The notes under the pieces: generated by a model | Told to the model about the DNA's origin: nothing | Databases searched by the model: none | The model's input: the letters and a program-made list of their open reading frames with translations, nothing else | Shown: one piece after another, positions 42,290 through 51,346 of the stretch | Layout of the letters: each line of letters opens with the position of its first letter | How positions within the stretch are numbered: position 1 is the stretch's first letter | NCBI GenBank assembly: GCA_041749475.1 | Contig: JBGTBD010000027.1 | Span: forward strand, 1-64,000 | DNA: 64,000 bases | Direction of reading: 5' to 3' | Source of the DNA: JBGTBD01 sp041749475 | GTDB taxonomy: Bacteria; Pseudomonadota; Alphaproteobacteria; Rickettsiales; UBA998 | Made by a program: the position numbers and the translations under genes

Positions 42290-45052
42290 ATGGACGGTCT
42301 CCCCTCACTCGCAGCATCCTCTCTCCCCGCTTCCGGGAACGTCCGCTTCACCGATTTACCCGACGTTATCCCCCATAGCATCGTCTCCGCGAAAAAAGAC
42401 GAACTCTTTCGGCAGGGATTGCTGGAACTCGTCCGGCTCCATTTCACCGAGCAGCGCATAAAAATCGAGCGGGAGTTCATGGCGCATCGGCAGGTAAATG
42501 AGGCCTTAAAAGCCCATACGGAGCTGATGGATAACATTATCCTCTGGCTCTATGAAGCGGCGATGGCCCGCGCCCGCCAGCAACATCGCCTGAGCAAAGG
42601 GCGTGACCAGTCCTTCGCCATCATTGCCACGGGTGGCTACGGAAGGCAGGAGCTATTCCCCCATTCGGATATCGACCTGCTTATCGTCCATGAACTTTCT
42701 TCCCCTGAACTGCTGGAACAGCTCACCGAACCCCTTCTCTATGTTCTCTGGGATTTGGGATTGAAGGTCGGACAAGCCGTTCGCAATATCGAAGAAGCCC
42801 GGCAGTCGATGAGCGACCACACCATCCTCTCCAGCATGCTGGACGCACGTTTCCTCGCGGGGGATGAATCACTCTTTATACGGTTGTGGGAAGATTATCG
42901 TCAGGGCATCGGCCCGGTGGAAGCCATCGCCTTCGTGGATGCCAAGCTCTCCGAGCGCGATGCCCGCCATATCAAGATGGGAGATACTCGTTATATCCTT
43001 GAGCCAAATATCAAGGACGGCAAAGGGGGGCTGCGCGACCTGCATTCCCTCTATTGGATCGCGCGCTACGTTTATCACATCGGCAAGATGGAGGACTTGG
43101 TCGGTCGCGGCGTGCTTACCGCCACCGAATACAAGCGCTTCGCCAAGGCGATTGATTTCCTCTTCACCGTGCGCATGTATCTGCATTACCTCGCGGGCCG
43201 CTCTGAAGATCGCCTGACGTTCGAGATGCAACGCTCCATCGCCGCCGCGCTCGGCTATCGCGGTCGCACGCCCAATCAGGCGGTTGAGCGTTTCATGAAA
43301 CATTATTTCCAGATCGCACGTGATGTCGGATTCCTCACCAGCGTCTTCTGCGCAGTGTTGGAGGAGGAGCAAAAATATAGCCCCAAATTCTCCCTCGCCC
43401 GTTGGCTGACGGCAGGACGGCGGGTGGACGGCTTCCACGTGGAGGGCACGCGTATCACCATCGCCTCGCCAAAGGAAATCCAGAAACATCCCGAACGGAT
43501 GATGCACCTATTCTACACGGCGGCGCGGGAACAATTGAATATCCACCCGCAAGCCTTGAAGACCGTATCGCGCAACCTGAAATGGCTGGATGCAAAATTC
43601 CGCGCCAAGCCGGAAGCCATCACACTCTTCCGTACCATCCTTGAGGATACGAAGTATGGCGAGCTGACATTGCGCATGATGAAAGAAGCCGGTGTCCTCG
43701 CCCGCTTCATGCCGGACTTCGCGAAAATCTCCGGCCAGATGCAGTTCGACATGTACCATATTTATACGGTCGATGAACACACTCTCACTGCGCTCGGCAT
43801 TCTTTATAATATAAAGGAGAACAAACATACCAAAGACTTGCCGCTGGCGAGCCGGATCATCAAGCAGGTGGAGTCCTTACGCGTACTCTATCTCGCCATG
43901 CTTTGCCACGACATCGCCAAAGGCAGTGGTGGTAAGCATGAAGCCAAGGGTGAAAAGATAGCCCTCGCCTACGCGAAACAATTTGGCTTCACCGAGGAAG
44001 AACAACAGCTCACCGGCTGGCTGGTGAAACATCAGGCGCTTTTCAGCGACACCGCGTTCAAGCGCGATCTATCCGACCCCGCCTCCATCCATTATTTCGC
44101 CGAGCGCGTCCAGTCGCCGGAGAAGCTGCGTCTCTTGTTATTATTGAGCGTCGCCGACATCCGCGCCGTCGGCCCCACCGTCTGGAACGGCTGGAAAGCG
44201 AGCCTGATGCGCGAATTGTTCAAGAAGACCGAAAGCTTCCTGCAGACCGGGGCACTCCCCAGCGCCCCCGGTGAACGGGACGCGATTCAGGCGGAGATGA
44301 AACCCCTCCTCCCCCGCTGGCCGCAAAGCCGTATCGATGTCTATCTTGCCAACTGCCCGGAAGAACAACTCTTCTCACGCACCCCTGCCGAGCATGCGAC
44401 CATCGCCGCACTCATCCACCGCATCGGCACGGAAAAATCCGAATTTGCCTTAGCCTTCTCCACCGAAGCGGAAGAGAGCATTACGCAAATCGTCTTCGCC
44501 GGGTCTGACCGCATCGGGCTGATGGCCGACATCGCCGGAGCCCTCGCCATCTCAGGTATCTATATTCTCGGTGCGCGCATCTGGACGATGAAGGATGGGA
44601 CCGCCGTGCAATTCTGGTTAGTACAGAACATAGACCGCCAACCGCTCGATGAATCGCTTTACCGACCCCTCCTCGAACGCACGGTGACCGAGATTTTCTC
44701 AGGCCGCACAACTACTGAAAAGCAGTTAGAAAAACGCCGCAAGCCAGCCCGAAAATCAGAACTGTTTGAAGTTAAAGGGCAGGTCTTCTTCGAGAACCAC
44801 CAGAGCGGCACGTTCACCATCGCCGAGGTCAACGGGCAGGATCGACAAGGGGTGCTGCACGCCATCTGCCGCGCGCTTCAGGAACAGCGCGTCAATATTG
44901 CCTCCGCGCACATCAACACCTACGGTGCGGAAGTGGTGGACGTGTTCTACATCAAGGATAATTTCGGTTTCAAGATCACCCATTCCCAACGCCTCGCCCA
45001 GATACGCGCCGCCGTGCTGGACGCGATGGCAATCCCAACAATCCCCGCGTAA
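42290..45052 (+). CDS. glnD: [Protein-PII] uridylyltransferase/uridylyl-removing enzyme
   Basis: 920 residues. Senses glutamine and modifies PII proteins, so controls nitrogen metabolism. Nucleotidyltransferase domain GGYGRQELFPHSDIDLL, a GlnD helical linker, the HD domain (LAMLCHDIAKGSGGKH) that removes UMP, and two C-terminal ACT domains (DRIGLMADIAGALA; DRQGVLHAICRALQ). ATG 42290 starts MDGLPSLAAS; a TTG at 42233 with a weak AAGG is an alternative. The preferred ATG has no ribosome site and sits directly after a TATAAT, so the message may be leaderless. Confidence 0.96.
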   Translation: MDGLPSLAASSLPASGNVRFTDLPDVIPHSIVSAKKDELFRQGLLELVRLHFTEQRIKIEREFMAHRQVNEALKAHTELMDNIILWLYEAAMARARQQHRLSKGRDQSFAIIATGGYGRQELFPHSDIDLLIVHELSSPELLEQLTEPLLYVLWDLGLKVGQAVRNIEEARQSMSDHTILSSMLDARFLAGDESLFIRLWEDYRQGIGPVEAIAFVDAKLSERDARHIKMGDTRYILEPNIKDGKGGLRDLHSLYWIARYVYHIGKMEDLVGRGVLTATEYKRFAKAIDFLFTVRMYLHYLAGRSEDRLTFEMQRSIAAALGYRGRTPNQAVERFMKHYFQIARDVGFLTSVFCAVLEEEQKYSPKFSLARWLTAGRRVDGFHVEGTRITIASPKEIQKHPERMMHLFYTAAREQLNIHPQALKTVSRNLKWLDAKFRAKPEAITLFRTILEDTKYGELTLRMMKEAGVLARFMPDFAKISGQMQFDMYHIYTVDEHTLTALGILYNIKENKHTKDLPLASRIIKQVESLRVLYLAMLCHDIAKGSGGKHEAKGEKIALAYAKQFGFTEEEQQLTGWLVKHQALFSDTAFKRDLSDPASIHYFAERVQSPEKLRLLLLLSVADIRAVGPTVWNGWKASLMRELFKKTESFLQTGALPSAPGERDAIQAEMKPLLPRWPQSRIDVYLANCPEEQLFSRTPAEHATIAALIHRIGTEKSEFALAFSTEAEESITQIVFAGSDRIGLMADIAGALAISGIYILGARIWTMKDGTAVQFWLVQNIDRQPLDESLYRPLLERTVTEIFSGRTTTEKQLEKRRKPARKSELFEVKGQVFFENHQSGTFTIAEVNGQDRQGVLHAICRALQEQRVNIASAHINTYGAEVVDVFYIKDNFGFKITHSQRLAQIRAAVLDAMAIPTIPA

Positions 45053-45061
45053 GGAAAAACC

Positions 45062-45349
45062 ATGTTCGCTGTGATGCGCTATGTCATCTTCGCCCTCCCG
45101 CTCCTTGTCTTCCTTGGCTGGTTCGCCTATCGCGCCCAGCAGAAAGAGCGAATCACCCGTGAACAATATCTGCGCTACCGCCGTATCCTTTTCATCCTCG
45201 GCGGGGCCAACATCCTCCTGATGGTCGCCCTCTGGATCGCCACTCTCATGTTCGAGCAACCGACCGAACGCATGGAATATATCCCCGCGAAAAATGTGGG
45301 CGGTAAACTCATCCCCGGTCATCTGGAGCCCAGTGATGAGCGCTACTGA
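45062..45349 (+). CDS. Small two-TM membrane protein (DUF6111-like)
   Basis: 95 residues: VIFALPLLVFLGWFAYRA and ILFILGGANILLMVALWIA are two membrane segments around a basic loop (QQKERITREQYLRYRR). The tail (YIPAKNVGGKLIPGHLEP) is conserved-looking. Small proteins of this shape precede the CCA-adding enzyme gene in other alphaproteobacteria, and DUF6111 is the likely family. It starts 9 bp after glnD and overlaps the next gene by 14 bp. Function unknown. Confidence 0.75.
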   Translation: MFAVMRYVIFALPLLVFLGWFAYRAQQKERITREQYLRYRRILFILGGANILLMVALWIATLMFEQPTERMEYIPAKNVGGKLIPGHLEPSDERY

Positions 45350-46556
45350 AACTCCCTTCCAGTGGCTACATGAACCGGAACTGGACGCGTTGGGCACAGC
45401 ACTCTCCCAGCACGGCGTCATCTACCGTTTCGTGGGCGGTGCGGTGCGCGACAGCCTCATGGGCCGCGAGGTGATGGACATCGACATCGCCACCCCCTCC
45501 GTTCCGACGCGGGTGATGGAGGCGCTTCGCCGCGCCGATATTCGCGCCCTCCCGACCGGCCTCGACCACGGGACGGTGACCGCGCTGGTGAATGGTCGGC
45601 GGTTCGAGATCACCACGCTTCGCACCGATTTGAATTGCGATGGCCGCCACGCCGAAGTCACCTTCGGCACGAGTTGGGAGGAAGACGCAAAACGCCGAGA
45701 CTTCACCATCAACGCGCTTTATCTCGACCATGAAGGGTCCGTCTACGATTACGTCGGCGGTCTTGAGGATATTCCCAAGCACCGCATCCGTTTCATCGGC
45801 CACCCGGAATTGCGCATTCAGGAGGATTATCTACGCATCTTGCGTTATTTCCGCTTCTTCGCCACCCATGGAAATCCCCCTGCCGATAAGAACGCACTAG
45901 CCGCCATCACGGCCCATATAGACGGGATGGAAACACTCTCCGGCGAACGTATTCATCAGGAGATGTTTAAATTGCTTGGCTCGCACAACCCATTCGCTTC
46001 CATCACGCTGATGGAGAAATGCGGGGTACTCTCTTTCCTTATCGGTTGTCCCGTCTCCTTACGTTCCATCAAGGCACTCGCCACCGTGGAACAGGCATGG
46101 CGGCTGACTCCTACGGCAGTCCTGCGCCTTGCCGCCCTGCTCCTCACCACAGATGCGCCGAAGCAGGCTTTGCAACGGATCGAACTGCGCTGGAGACTTT
46201 CCCGTGCCGAATCCAAACTGATAAGTTTCCTGCTGCAAGCCTCCACCCTCCCGCTGGAGACATTCAGCGAAAGCGAAGCCAAGAAATTCCTGCGCGCCAA
46301 CAGCGATAAACCGAACGGCTTGTTGCTCGCGCTCCGCACTACGCTCGTCCATGCCGGGCAACGTCTCAAACTTCAGCAACTGCGCGCCTTCTCCGAACAA
46401 TGGCAGCCACCGCGCTTCCCGCTGACGGGCCGCGATCTGCAGGCCAGAGGCATCCCCGAAGGCCGCTTGCTCGGCACATTATTGAAACAGTTGGAAAACG
46501 ACTGGGAAGAAAGCGGCTACACGCTGAATGCCGCAGCGCTACTCAAGAGAATTTAG
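45336..46556 (+). CDS. cca: CCA tRNA nucleotidyltransferase / poly(A) polymerase family
   Basis: 406 residues. Adds or repairs the 3' CCA of tRNAs. The class II nucleotidyltransferase core shows FVGGAVRDSLMGREVMDIDIA, TGLDHGTVTAL, DAKRRDFTINALYLD and EDYLRILRYFRFF. ATG 45336 gives the usual N-terminus; the frame extends to 45294. Poly(A) polymerase PcnB is closely related, but the short C-terminus and the context favour CCA addition. Its stop overlaps the stop of the opposite phoX-type gene by 4 bp. Confidence 0.92.
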   Translation: MSATETPFQWLHEPELDALGTALSQHGVIYRFVGGAVRDSLMGREVMDIDIATPSVPTRVMEALRRADIRALPTGLDHGTVTALVNGRRFEITTLRTDLNCDGRHAEVTFGTSWEEDAKRRDFTINALYLDHEGSVYDYVGGLEDIPKHRIRFIGHPELRIQEDYLRILRYFRFFATHGNPPADKNALAAITAHIDGMETLSGERIHQEMFKLLGSHNPFASITLMEKCGVLSFLIGCPVSLRSIKALATVEQAWRLTPTAVLRLAALLLTTDAPKQALQRIELRWRLSRAESKLISFLLQASTLPLETFSESEAKKFLRANSDKPNGLLLALRTTLVHAGQRLKLQQLRAFSEQWQPPRFPLTGRDLQARGIPEGRLLGTLLKQLENDWEESGYTLNAAALLKRI

Positions 46557-48484
46557 GTTCCGATAGTCTTGCCGTCCTTGCGCGTGATGGCGATGACCGA
46601 GGGGCGCGGCGGCATCCCTTCTTTAAAGTCCGGCCAGCGCGTGGAGGGGCTGTCGAATCTGGAATCCTTCGGCGCTTCCCCCGGATGCTGGATAGAAACA
46701 AACAGCGTCTTTCCGTCAGGCGTCACGCAGGGCCCGGTGACCTCACAGCCGATAGGTCCGTTGAAGAACAGGCGCGTCACGCCCTTATACGGCCCTGTCG
46801 TTTCGGCGGCGTAGATGCTGTCGTTCTTGTCGATGGCACTTTGCTGCCCGTCGGTCGTGATCCAAACGCGCCCCTCGGGGTCGAAGGCGAGATTATCCGG
46901 ATTGGTCAGCCACCCATGCTCCGACACCTTGCCCTGATAATACGCGTCATCATCCGGGGAGGCCGGATTCCCGCCTTTAAGGAAGATATCCCACCTATAT
47001 ACATCCGCCGTGTAATCCGGCAGCCCGTTCGCATCCAGCGGCGCGGTGAGCTCCAAGATATGCCCGTAGGGATTTTTATTTCGCGGATTGCCCGGCTCTT
47101 TCTCAGTACGCAGAGGGTTCTTGGTGAGGACGACGAACAGCGTCTTGCTCACCGGATTCACTTCCACATCCTCCACGCGATCCATCGGTGTCGCACCCAT
47201 CAGCTTCGCCGCACGACGCGTCTCGATCAATACGTCGGCCTGGGAATGGAAATCATTCTCCGGTGTGAGCAGCCCTTCCCCGAAAACCAGTGGTATCCAA
47301 CGTACCGTACCGTCACTCTGGAACTGCGCAACGGAGAGCACCCCGTCATCCAGCAAGTCCTTAGTGACGTCGGGCCGCCCTTGCTTGAACTGCCGTGCGG
47401 TGAGGAAACGATACACATGCTCGAACTCATCATCATCCCCCATGAACACCGCAATGCGGCCATCGGGAGCTACAACGGGCGAGGCGGACTCATGCTTCAT
47501 ACGCCCAAGCGCAGTGCGCTTCACAGGGACGGTTTCAGGACGGTAGGGGTCGATCTCGACCACCCAACCGAATCGGTTGGGCTCATGCGGCTCCTTCGCG
47601 GTATCGAATCGGTCATGGAACTTATGCCAGCCATAATAGAGTTCTTTCCCTACATCCATCGCCTGATGGTTCCGGTATTCCGGATTATCTTGCGTCGCCG
47701 GTGGGAACACTGTGTCGATATTTTCCTCACAGGTCAGATACGTATTCCACGGGGTCACACCCCCGGCGCAATTCATCATCGTACCATGCACGAGGATACC
47801 CAGCGGGTCCTCCTTCGTCTTCATCCGTGTATGTGCCGCTGCCGGACCGGAGATCCGTATCGGCGTCGTCGCAGTGATGCGCCTGTTGATGAGGCTACCC
47901 ACCACAGGACGCCATTTTCCATCCTTTCGATGTATTTCCACGACGCTGCAACCGAGCGATTCCATCTCGATGCGCGCCTGCTTTTCGCTCACCTGCTCGA
48001 CCTCATGCGAGGGATCGATATGCGGGAACATCAGGCGCAGATCGGTATATTCATGATTAACACAAAGAATGCCATGCTCCGGGTGATAGCTACCGGGGAT
48101 CAGCGGGAAGAACGCGATGAAATCATTATTATACCCGAACCGCTGCGCCTGTTCTTCCGGCGTCAATTCTTTCGGATCGAACGCGGAGGATTTCGCAAGC
48201 AGCGGGTCACCCCAACTCAGCAAAATATCGGCGTGATAGCCGAGCGCTAAGGAAATCTTATCGTCATTCCTCTTGGCGATCTCAGTGAAAGTGAGAGAAG
48301 ACGTCGAAATGAGCTGCTTCTTGATGCCCGGTTTTGCTGCACATCCGGGTAGCCCTACCAGCAACCCTGCACCAGCCAATCCGACACCTGCTTTCGCCGC
48401 CCCGCGTAACCAATCCCGCCGCGTCATTTCACGTTGGAGGATAACCTCGGAGATATGCGGGGATGATGTTGCGCGCTCGGACAT
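46553..48484 (-). CDS. phoX: PhoX-type (DUF839) alkaline phosphatase
   Basis: 643 residues. Tat signal RRDWLRGAAKAG, followed by GLLVGLPGCAAKPG where the Cys sits in a lipobox-like LPGC, so a Tat-exported lipoprotein is possible. The body matches PhoX/DUF839: GVTPWNTYLTCEENIDT, NHQAMDVGKELYYGWH, EIDPYRPETVPVKRTALGR, KHESASPVVAPDGR, VFMGDDDEFEHVYRF, NPDNLAFDPEGRVWI. PhoX is a calcium/iron phosphomonoesterase. phoB lies 94 bp upstream on the same strand, which fits phosphate control, though no Pho box was confirmed. ATG 48484 is preferred over the frame start at 48541. Confidence 0.88.
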   Translation of the reverse strand: MSERATSSPHISEVILQREMTRRDWLRGAAKAGVGLAGAGLLVGLPGCAAKPGIKKQLISTSSLTFTEIAKRNDDKISLALGYHADILLSWGDPLLAKSSAFDPKELTPEEQAQRFGYNNDFIAFFPLIPGSYHPEHGILCVNHEYTDLRLMFPHIDPSHEVEQVSEKQARIEMESLGCSVVEIHRKDGKWRPVVGSLINRRITATTPIRISGPAAAHTRMKTKEDPLGILVHGTMMNCAGGVTPWNTYLTCEENIDTVFPPATQDNPEYRNHQAMDVGKELYYGWHKFHDRFDTAKEPHEPNRFGWVVEIDPYRPETVPVKRTALGRMKHESASPVVAPDGRIAVFMGDDDEFEHVYRFLTARQFKQGRPDVTKDLLDDGVLSVAQFQSDGTVRWIPLVFGEGLLTPENDFHSQADVLIETRRAAKLMGATPMDRVEDVEVNPVSKTLFVVLTKNPLRTEKEPGNPRNKNPYGHILELTAPLDANGLPDYTADVYRWDIFLKGGNPASPDDDAYYQGKVSEHGWLTNPDNLAFDPEGRVWITTDGQQSAIDKNDSIYAAETTGPYKGVTRLFFNGPIGCEVTGPCVTPDGKTLFVSIQHPGEAPKDSRFDSPSTRWPDFKEGMPPRPSVIAITRKDGKTIGT

Positions 48485-48577
48485 GAGCGGACTATAGCAG
48501 CTTACGGGGAATTGTGAATAGTCACCAACCCGCCACACCAAATTATTTAGGGAACGTTTCTCTGATCGTAAAAAGGA

Positions 48578-49327
48578 TTATTCTTCGTCGTTGCCGAAGC
48601 TTTCGCCGCCCGGGTTCTCTTCGAGCGCGTACCCTGCGGAACGCACCGTACGGATGAGGTCAGGCTGCTTGCTATCGTAATTGAGCGCTTTACGCAGACG
48701 TCGGATATGCACATCTACGGTGCGCAACTCGACGTAAATATCATGTCCCCACACAGCATCGAGCAATTGCTCGCGTGAGAAGACGCGGCCGGGATGTTCC
48801 ATCAGATAGCGCAGCAGGCCGAACTCAGTCGGGCTGAGATGCACTTCCGACCCGTTACGCGTCACCTTATGGGTGGATATATCCATATTGATACCTGCAA
48901 AATCCAGACGTTGCTCGGAGAGCGACGGGCGGATACGGCGGAACACGGCGCGGATACGCGCGACCAGTTCGCTCGGCGAGAAGGGCTTGACCATATAATC
49001 ATCCGCCCCGGCGTCGAGGCCGCGTACGCGATCCCCTTCTTCGCCACGTGCAGAAAGCATGATGATCGGGATATTTTTCGTATCGTTATTCCAGCGGAGG
49101 TTCTTGCAGACCTCAACACCGGTCATGGAAGGCAGCATCCAATCGAGCACGATGATGTCGGGCTTGTAGGCTTTCACCAAGGCGATTGCTTCTTCCCCGT
49201 CCCCCGTGGTATAGACCCGGAAGCCTTCGCGTTCCAGATTGTAACGCAGCATAGTGACGATGGCCGCTTCATCCTCAACGATGAGGACGGATGTTTCTAA
49301 CGACGCGCTTTTGGATGCTCTGCTCAT
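48578..49327 (-). CDS. phoB: Phosphate regulon response regulator PhoB
   Basis: 249 residues. Complete receiver: acidic pair E18-D19, phosphoacceptor D62 in VLDWMLPSMTG, KP in YMVKPFSPSEL; then an OmpR-type winged helix (LSPTEFGLLRYLMEHPGRVFS, VDVHIRRLRKAL, RTVRSAGYAL). Close resemblance to PhoB across its length. An N-terminal extension of about 12 residues and an acidic tail are present. Neither phoR nor pst genes are near. The PhoX-type phosphatase downstream is a likely target. Confidence 0.92.
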   Translation of the reverse strand: MSRASKSASLETSVLIVEDEAAIVTMLRYNLEREGFRVYTTGDGEEAIALVKAYKPDIIVLDWMLPSMTGVEVCKNLRWNNDTKNIPIIMLSARGEEGDRVRGLDAGADDYMVKPFSPSELVARIRAVFRRIRPSLSEQRLDFAGINMDISTHKVTRNGSEVHLSPTEFGLLRYLMEHPGRVFSREQLLDAVWGHDIYVELRTVDVHIRRLRKALNYDSKQPDLIRTVRSAGYALEENPGGESFGNDEE

Positions 49328-49422
49328 ATTCTACCGACAACTCCTTGACATTAAGCCATGCTAGGGTACAGACGTTATTTTTTACTTAACAGAACCTTAG
49401 TGAATGCTTAAAGGTGGTGCCA

Positions 49423-49977
49423 ATGAAGCCTTTTGTCAAATTATTACTGGATTTCGGGCCTCTGCTGGCGTTTTTTGCCATATATGGGATGTCCGATCTC
49501 ATCACCGCGACCCTGTTTTTGATCCCGGCCACCATTCTCGTTTCCGTTATCTATTATATAATGTTGAAGAAATGGGAGCCTCTTCCGTTAATGACGATGG
49601 GCATCGTCACCGTCATGGGCGGGCTGACCTTGTGGCTAGGAGATGAGGATTTCATCAAGATGAAACCGACCATCATCAACGCCATTCTGGGACTGACACT
49701 CATCGTCGCCTCGATCCGCAAGAAGATGTGGCTGCAGAAATTACTCGGCAGCGCTCTGGCGCTGAACGAACGGGGCTGGCAACTACTCACCCGGAATTAC
49801 GGCTTACTCTTCCTATTCCTCGCCATCGCCAACGAACTCATCTGGCGCACCCAGTCCACGGACGTATGGGTCAATTTCAAAGTGTTCGGCATCCTGGGTG
49901 TCACCTTCCTCTTCTTCATCATCCAGGTTCCGCTGCTGAAGAAATACATTGTGGAAGAGGCGCCGAAGGCAGAGTGA
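49423..49977 (+). CDS. yciB: Inner membrane-spanning protein YciB (septation protein A)
   Basis: 184 residues, five hydrophobic segments. Motifs: DFGPLLAFFAIYG, KWEPLPLMTMGIVTVMGGLTLWL, FIKMKPTIINAILG, LNERGWQLLTRNYGLLFLFLAIANE-type stretch and IWRTQSTDVWVNFKVFG, all hallmarks of IspA/YciB. It affects septation and envelope integrity in other bacteria. ATG 49423 has AAGGTGG upstream. Divergent from phoB. Confidence 0.95.
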   Translation: MKPFVKLLLDFGPLLAFFAIYGMSDLITATLFLIPATILVSVIYYIMLKKWEPLPLMTMGIVTVMGGLTLWLGDEDFIKMKPTIINAILGLTLIVASIRKKMWLQKLLGSALALNERGWQLLTRNYGLLFLFLAIANELIWRTQSTDVWVNFKVFGILGVTFLFFIIQVPLLKKYIVEEAPKAE

Positions 49978-50028
49978 CCTTGTCCCATGGATTCTCGTCT
50001 TCCAGCACAAGCGGGAATGACAAGATAA

Positions 50029-51288
50029 TTATGAAACCGCCCGCCACGCGATGTCGCGGCGGCAGAAGCCTTCCGGCCAGTCGATGAGATCGACGGCTTT
50101 GTATGCTTTCGCCTGTGCTTCCTTCACCGAATCGCCCAGCGCAGTGACGCCGAGAACGCGCCCACCAATCGCATGTAACTCGCCGTTCTTCATCTCGGTG
50201 CCCGCGTGATAGACAGTGACCCCTTCGATGGCTTCTGCCTTATCGATACCACGGATAATCGTGCCCTTATCATAACTCCCCGGATAACCCTCCGCCGCCA
50301 TCACCACACAGACCGCCGCTTGCGGTTTGAACTTGAAAGGACGATCGATGAGCTTTCCTTGTGCAGCGCTGAATAATATATCGGCGAGGTCTTCATCCAG
50401 ACGTGCCAACAACACTTGTGTCTCCGGGTCCCCAAAGCGTGTATTGAATTCGATGAGCTGCGGCCCCGTCGCCGTAATCATGAGGCCAGCGAAGAGCACT
50501 CCGGTAAACGGCATCCCCTCCGCCTTCATCGCCTTCACCGTGGGGGTGACGACGCGATCCATGATCTCTTTACGCAATGCATCTGTCACGATAGGCGCAG
50601 GCGCATACGTCCCCATACCACCCGTGTTCGGCCCGGTATCCCCGTCGAACGCACGTTTATGATCCTGCGCCGAACTGAATTCGATCCCGCGCTCCCCATC
50701 ACATAGTGCGAAGAAGCTGATCTCCTCACCCTCAAGATATTCTTCGATAACGATCTGCGCACTTGCATCACCGAACATGCCCGCAAACATATCATCGATC
50801 ACGCGTTCCGCTTCCCGGCGTCGATGCGCGATGATGACGCCCTTGCCAGCCGCAAGCCCGTCCGCCTTGATGACGATCGGCATCGACTGCCGCGCCAGGT
50901 AATCCTTCGCGCTCATCGCATCCGTGAAACGCTGATACGCCCCCGTCGGGATATTATATTTCGCACAAATATCCTTGGTGAACCCTTTGGAACCCTCTAA
51001 TTGCGCCGCCAGCTTGGATGGCCCAAATACCAGGATATCGCGCTCACGCAGATAATCGGCAAGCCCTTCCACCAATGGTTGCTCCGGCCCGATGACGACG
51101 AGCTCAATGTCATGTTCCTTGCAAAAATGCCCGATTTCCTCGAAGGAACCGAGCTGGATGCACAACGCATCATTGGCGATGCCACCATTCCCGGGTGAAC
51201 AATAGAGCGATGTCACGTTCGGTGAACGGCCCAATGCCTTACATATCGCATGTTCCCGCCCGCCTGAGCCAATCACCAGAATCTTCAT
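50029..51288 (-). CDS. purD: Phosphoribosylamine-glycine ligase
   Basis: 419 residues. Second step of purine synthesis, joining glycine to the PurF product. Opens with KILVIGSGGREHAI; the ATP-grasp domain shows PIVIKADGLAAGKGV, VIEEYLEGEEISFFAL, and NTGGMGTYAP; LIEFNTRFGDPETQ binds metal. Normal length. Divergent from xseA with 58 bp between the starts, so both promoters lie in that short gap. Confidence 0.97.
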   Translation of the reverse strand: MKILVIGSGGREHAICKALGRSPNVTSLYCSPGNGGIANDALCIQLGSFEEIGHFCKEHDIELVVIGPEQPLVEGLADYLRERDILVFGPSKLAAQLEGSKGFTKDICAKYNIPTGAYQRFTDAMSAKDYLARQSMPIVIKADGLAAGKGVIIAHRRREAERVIDDMFAGMFGDASAQIVIEEYLEGEEISFFALCDGERGIEFSSAQDHKRAFDGDTGPNTGGMGTYAPAPIVTDALRKEIMDRVVTPTVKAMKAEGMPFTGVLFAGLMITATGPQLIEFNTRFGDPETQVLLARLDEDLADILFSAAQGKLIDRPFKFKPQAAVCVVMAAEGYPGSYDKGTIIRGIDKAEAIEGVTVYHAGTEMKNGELHAIGGRVLGVTALGDSVKEAQAKAYKAVDLIDWPEGFCRRDIAWRAVS

Positions 51289-51346
51289 TGCACACTCATT
51301 GTTATTTTTAGTTACAAGAGGCGCAACCTAACGTAAATTTCGGCCA

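Noticed and set aside
46400..48250. A 616-codon open frame on the plus strand across cca and phoX
   Set aside because: Antisense shadow of the PhoX-type gene; no motif, no ribosome site and it overlaps the end of cca.
48485..48577. Search for a Pho box between phoB and phoX
   Set aside because: No pair of CTGTCAT-like direct repeats could be made out.
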